Part shown: piece by piece, positions 10,804-10,936 of the stretch | Layout of the letters: the number at the start of each line of letters is the position of its first letter | Position numbering within the stretch: position 1 is the stretch's first letter | From: Cyclostephanos tholiformis | Lineage: Eukaryota; Bacillariophyta; Thalassiosirophyceae; Thalassiosirales; Thalassiosiraceae | Reading direction: 5' to 3' | Assembly (NCBI GenBank): GCA_036939975.1 | Contig: JALLPB010001157.1 | Span: 1 to 10,936, forward strand | DNA: 10,936 bases | Translations under genes and position numbers: made by a program | The notes under the pieces: generated by a model | What the model saw: the letters and a program-made list of their open reading frames with translations, nothing else | The model's database searches: none | What the model was told of the DNA's origin: nothing

Positions 10804-10936
10804 CTAATCATCATAAATGTCCTCTGAGATGGTGGGCTCAGTATCGCTCTCCAGAAACAGTGGCAGCTGTGACTTGTGGATCTTAGCTGGAAATGTCGCC
10901 GACATGTCGTGACGTGTCGGCCCGTTGTGTCGGGTG
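10804..10936 (-). pseudogene. Partial coding-like frame at the right edge (3' end only)
   Basis: The minus strand is open from the window edge to a TAG at 10804-10806. It has a coding flavour and raised CpG: DMSATFPAKIHKSQLPLFL, then ESDTEPTISEDIYDD. A possible start is the Met in RHDMSAT, at about 10905. The abrupt stop is followed in frame by NSIKHFCDHG, which still looks like protein, so a premature stop is likely. The rest lies outside the window. I do not recognise the family; an element-encoded protein is one option and a host gene terminus another. Confidence 0.35.

Noticed and set aside
10894..10932. Four TGTCG words as a tandem repeat
   Set aside because: The spacing is irregular and the words fall in the coding-like minus-strand frame, where they read as ordinary Arg/His/Thr/Asp codons.

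Overview
The window looks like nuclear DNA of a eukaryotic alga, most likely a diatom or another stramenopile. Two compact, CpG-rich genes with short GT-AG introns (81-88 bp) sit in the middle of AT-rich, repeat-laden DNA. The organism call is an inference from gene style and protein families. No rRNA, tRNA, CRISPR array or bacterial operon structure is visible.

Gene core, about 2328-6664. On the minus strand, 5348 down to 2328 encodes a 979-residue Arf GTPase-activating protein of the ACAP/AGD type. Its order is a BAR-like helical region, PH domain, ArfGAP zinc finger and ankyrin repeats, with one 81-bp intron inside the zinc-finger domain. Divergent from it, on the plus strand, is a three-exon gene (5649-5731, 5817-6464, 6553-6664) for a 280-residue vacuolar iron transporter of the VIT1/CCC1 family. 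All the metal-relay residues I can recall for the plant protein are present at a constant offset. The start codons are 300 bp apart, so the genes share a divergent upstream region. Nothing shows a functional link between membrane-trafficking ArfGAP and iron storage; adjacency may be chance.

Left flank, 1-2300. AT-rich and CpG-poor, with remnants of protein-coding sequence on both strands, each broken by in-frame stops and frameshifts (minus 85-840, plus 825-1335, plus 1284-2211). I do not recognise the families. They look like decayed mobile-element or lost genes.

Right flank, 6665-10936. Mostly AT-rich, CpG-poor intergenic DNA. It holds a decayed minus-strand reading frame with a Cys-x2-Cys motif (7564-7945), a 75-bp nested foldback (8112-8186), two copies of a dispersed repeat (near 8651 and 9540), a hairpin pair (9393-9480), and a striking 600-bp island of nested inverted repeats (9719-10318). 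In that island CpG is about sevenfold more frequent than in adjacent DNA. At the right edge a coding-like minus-strand frame (10936 to 10804) runs out of the window.

The most unusual item is the CpG-rich hairpin island at 9719-10318. The two core genes are conventional members of known families, each with a detail worth noting: an insertion in the ArfGAP BAR region, and a short first exon in the transporter gene that a simple reading-frame call would miss.
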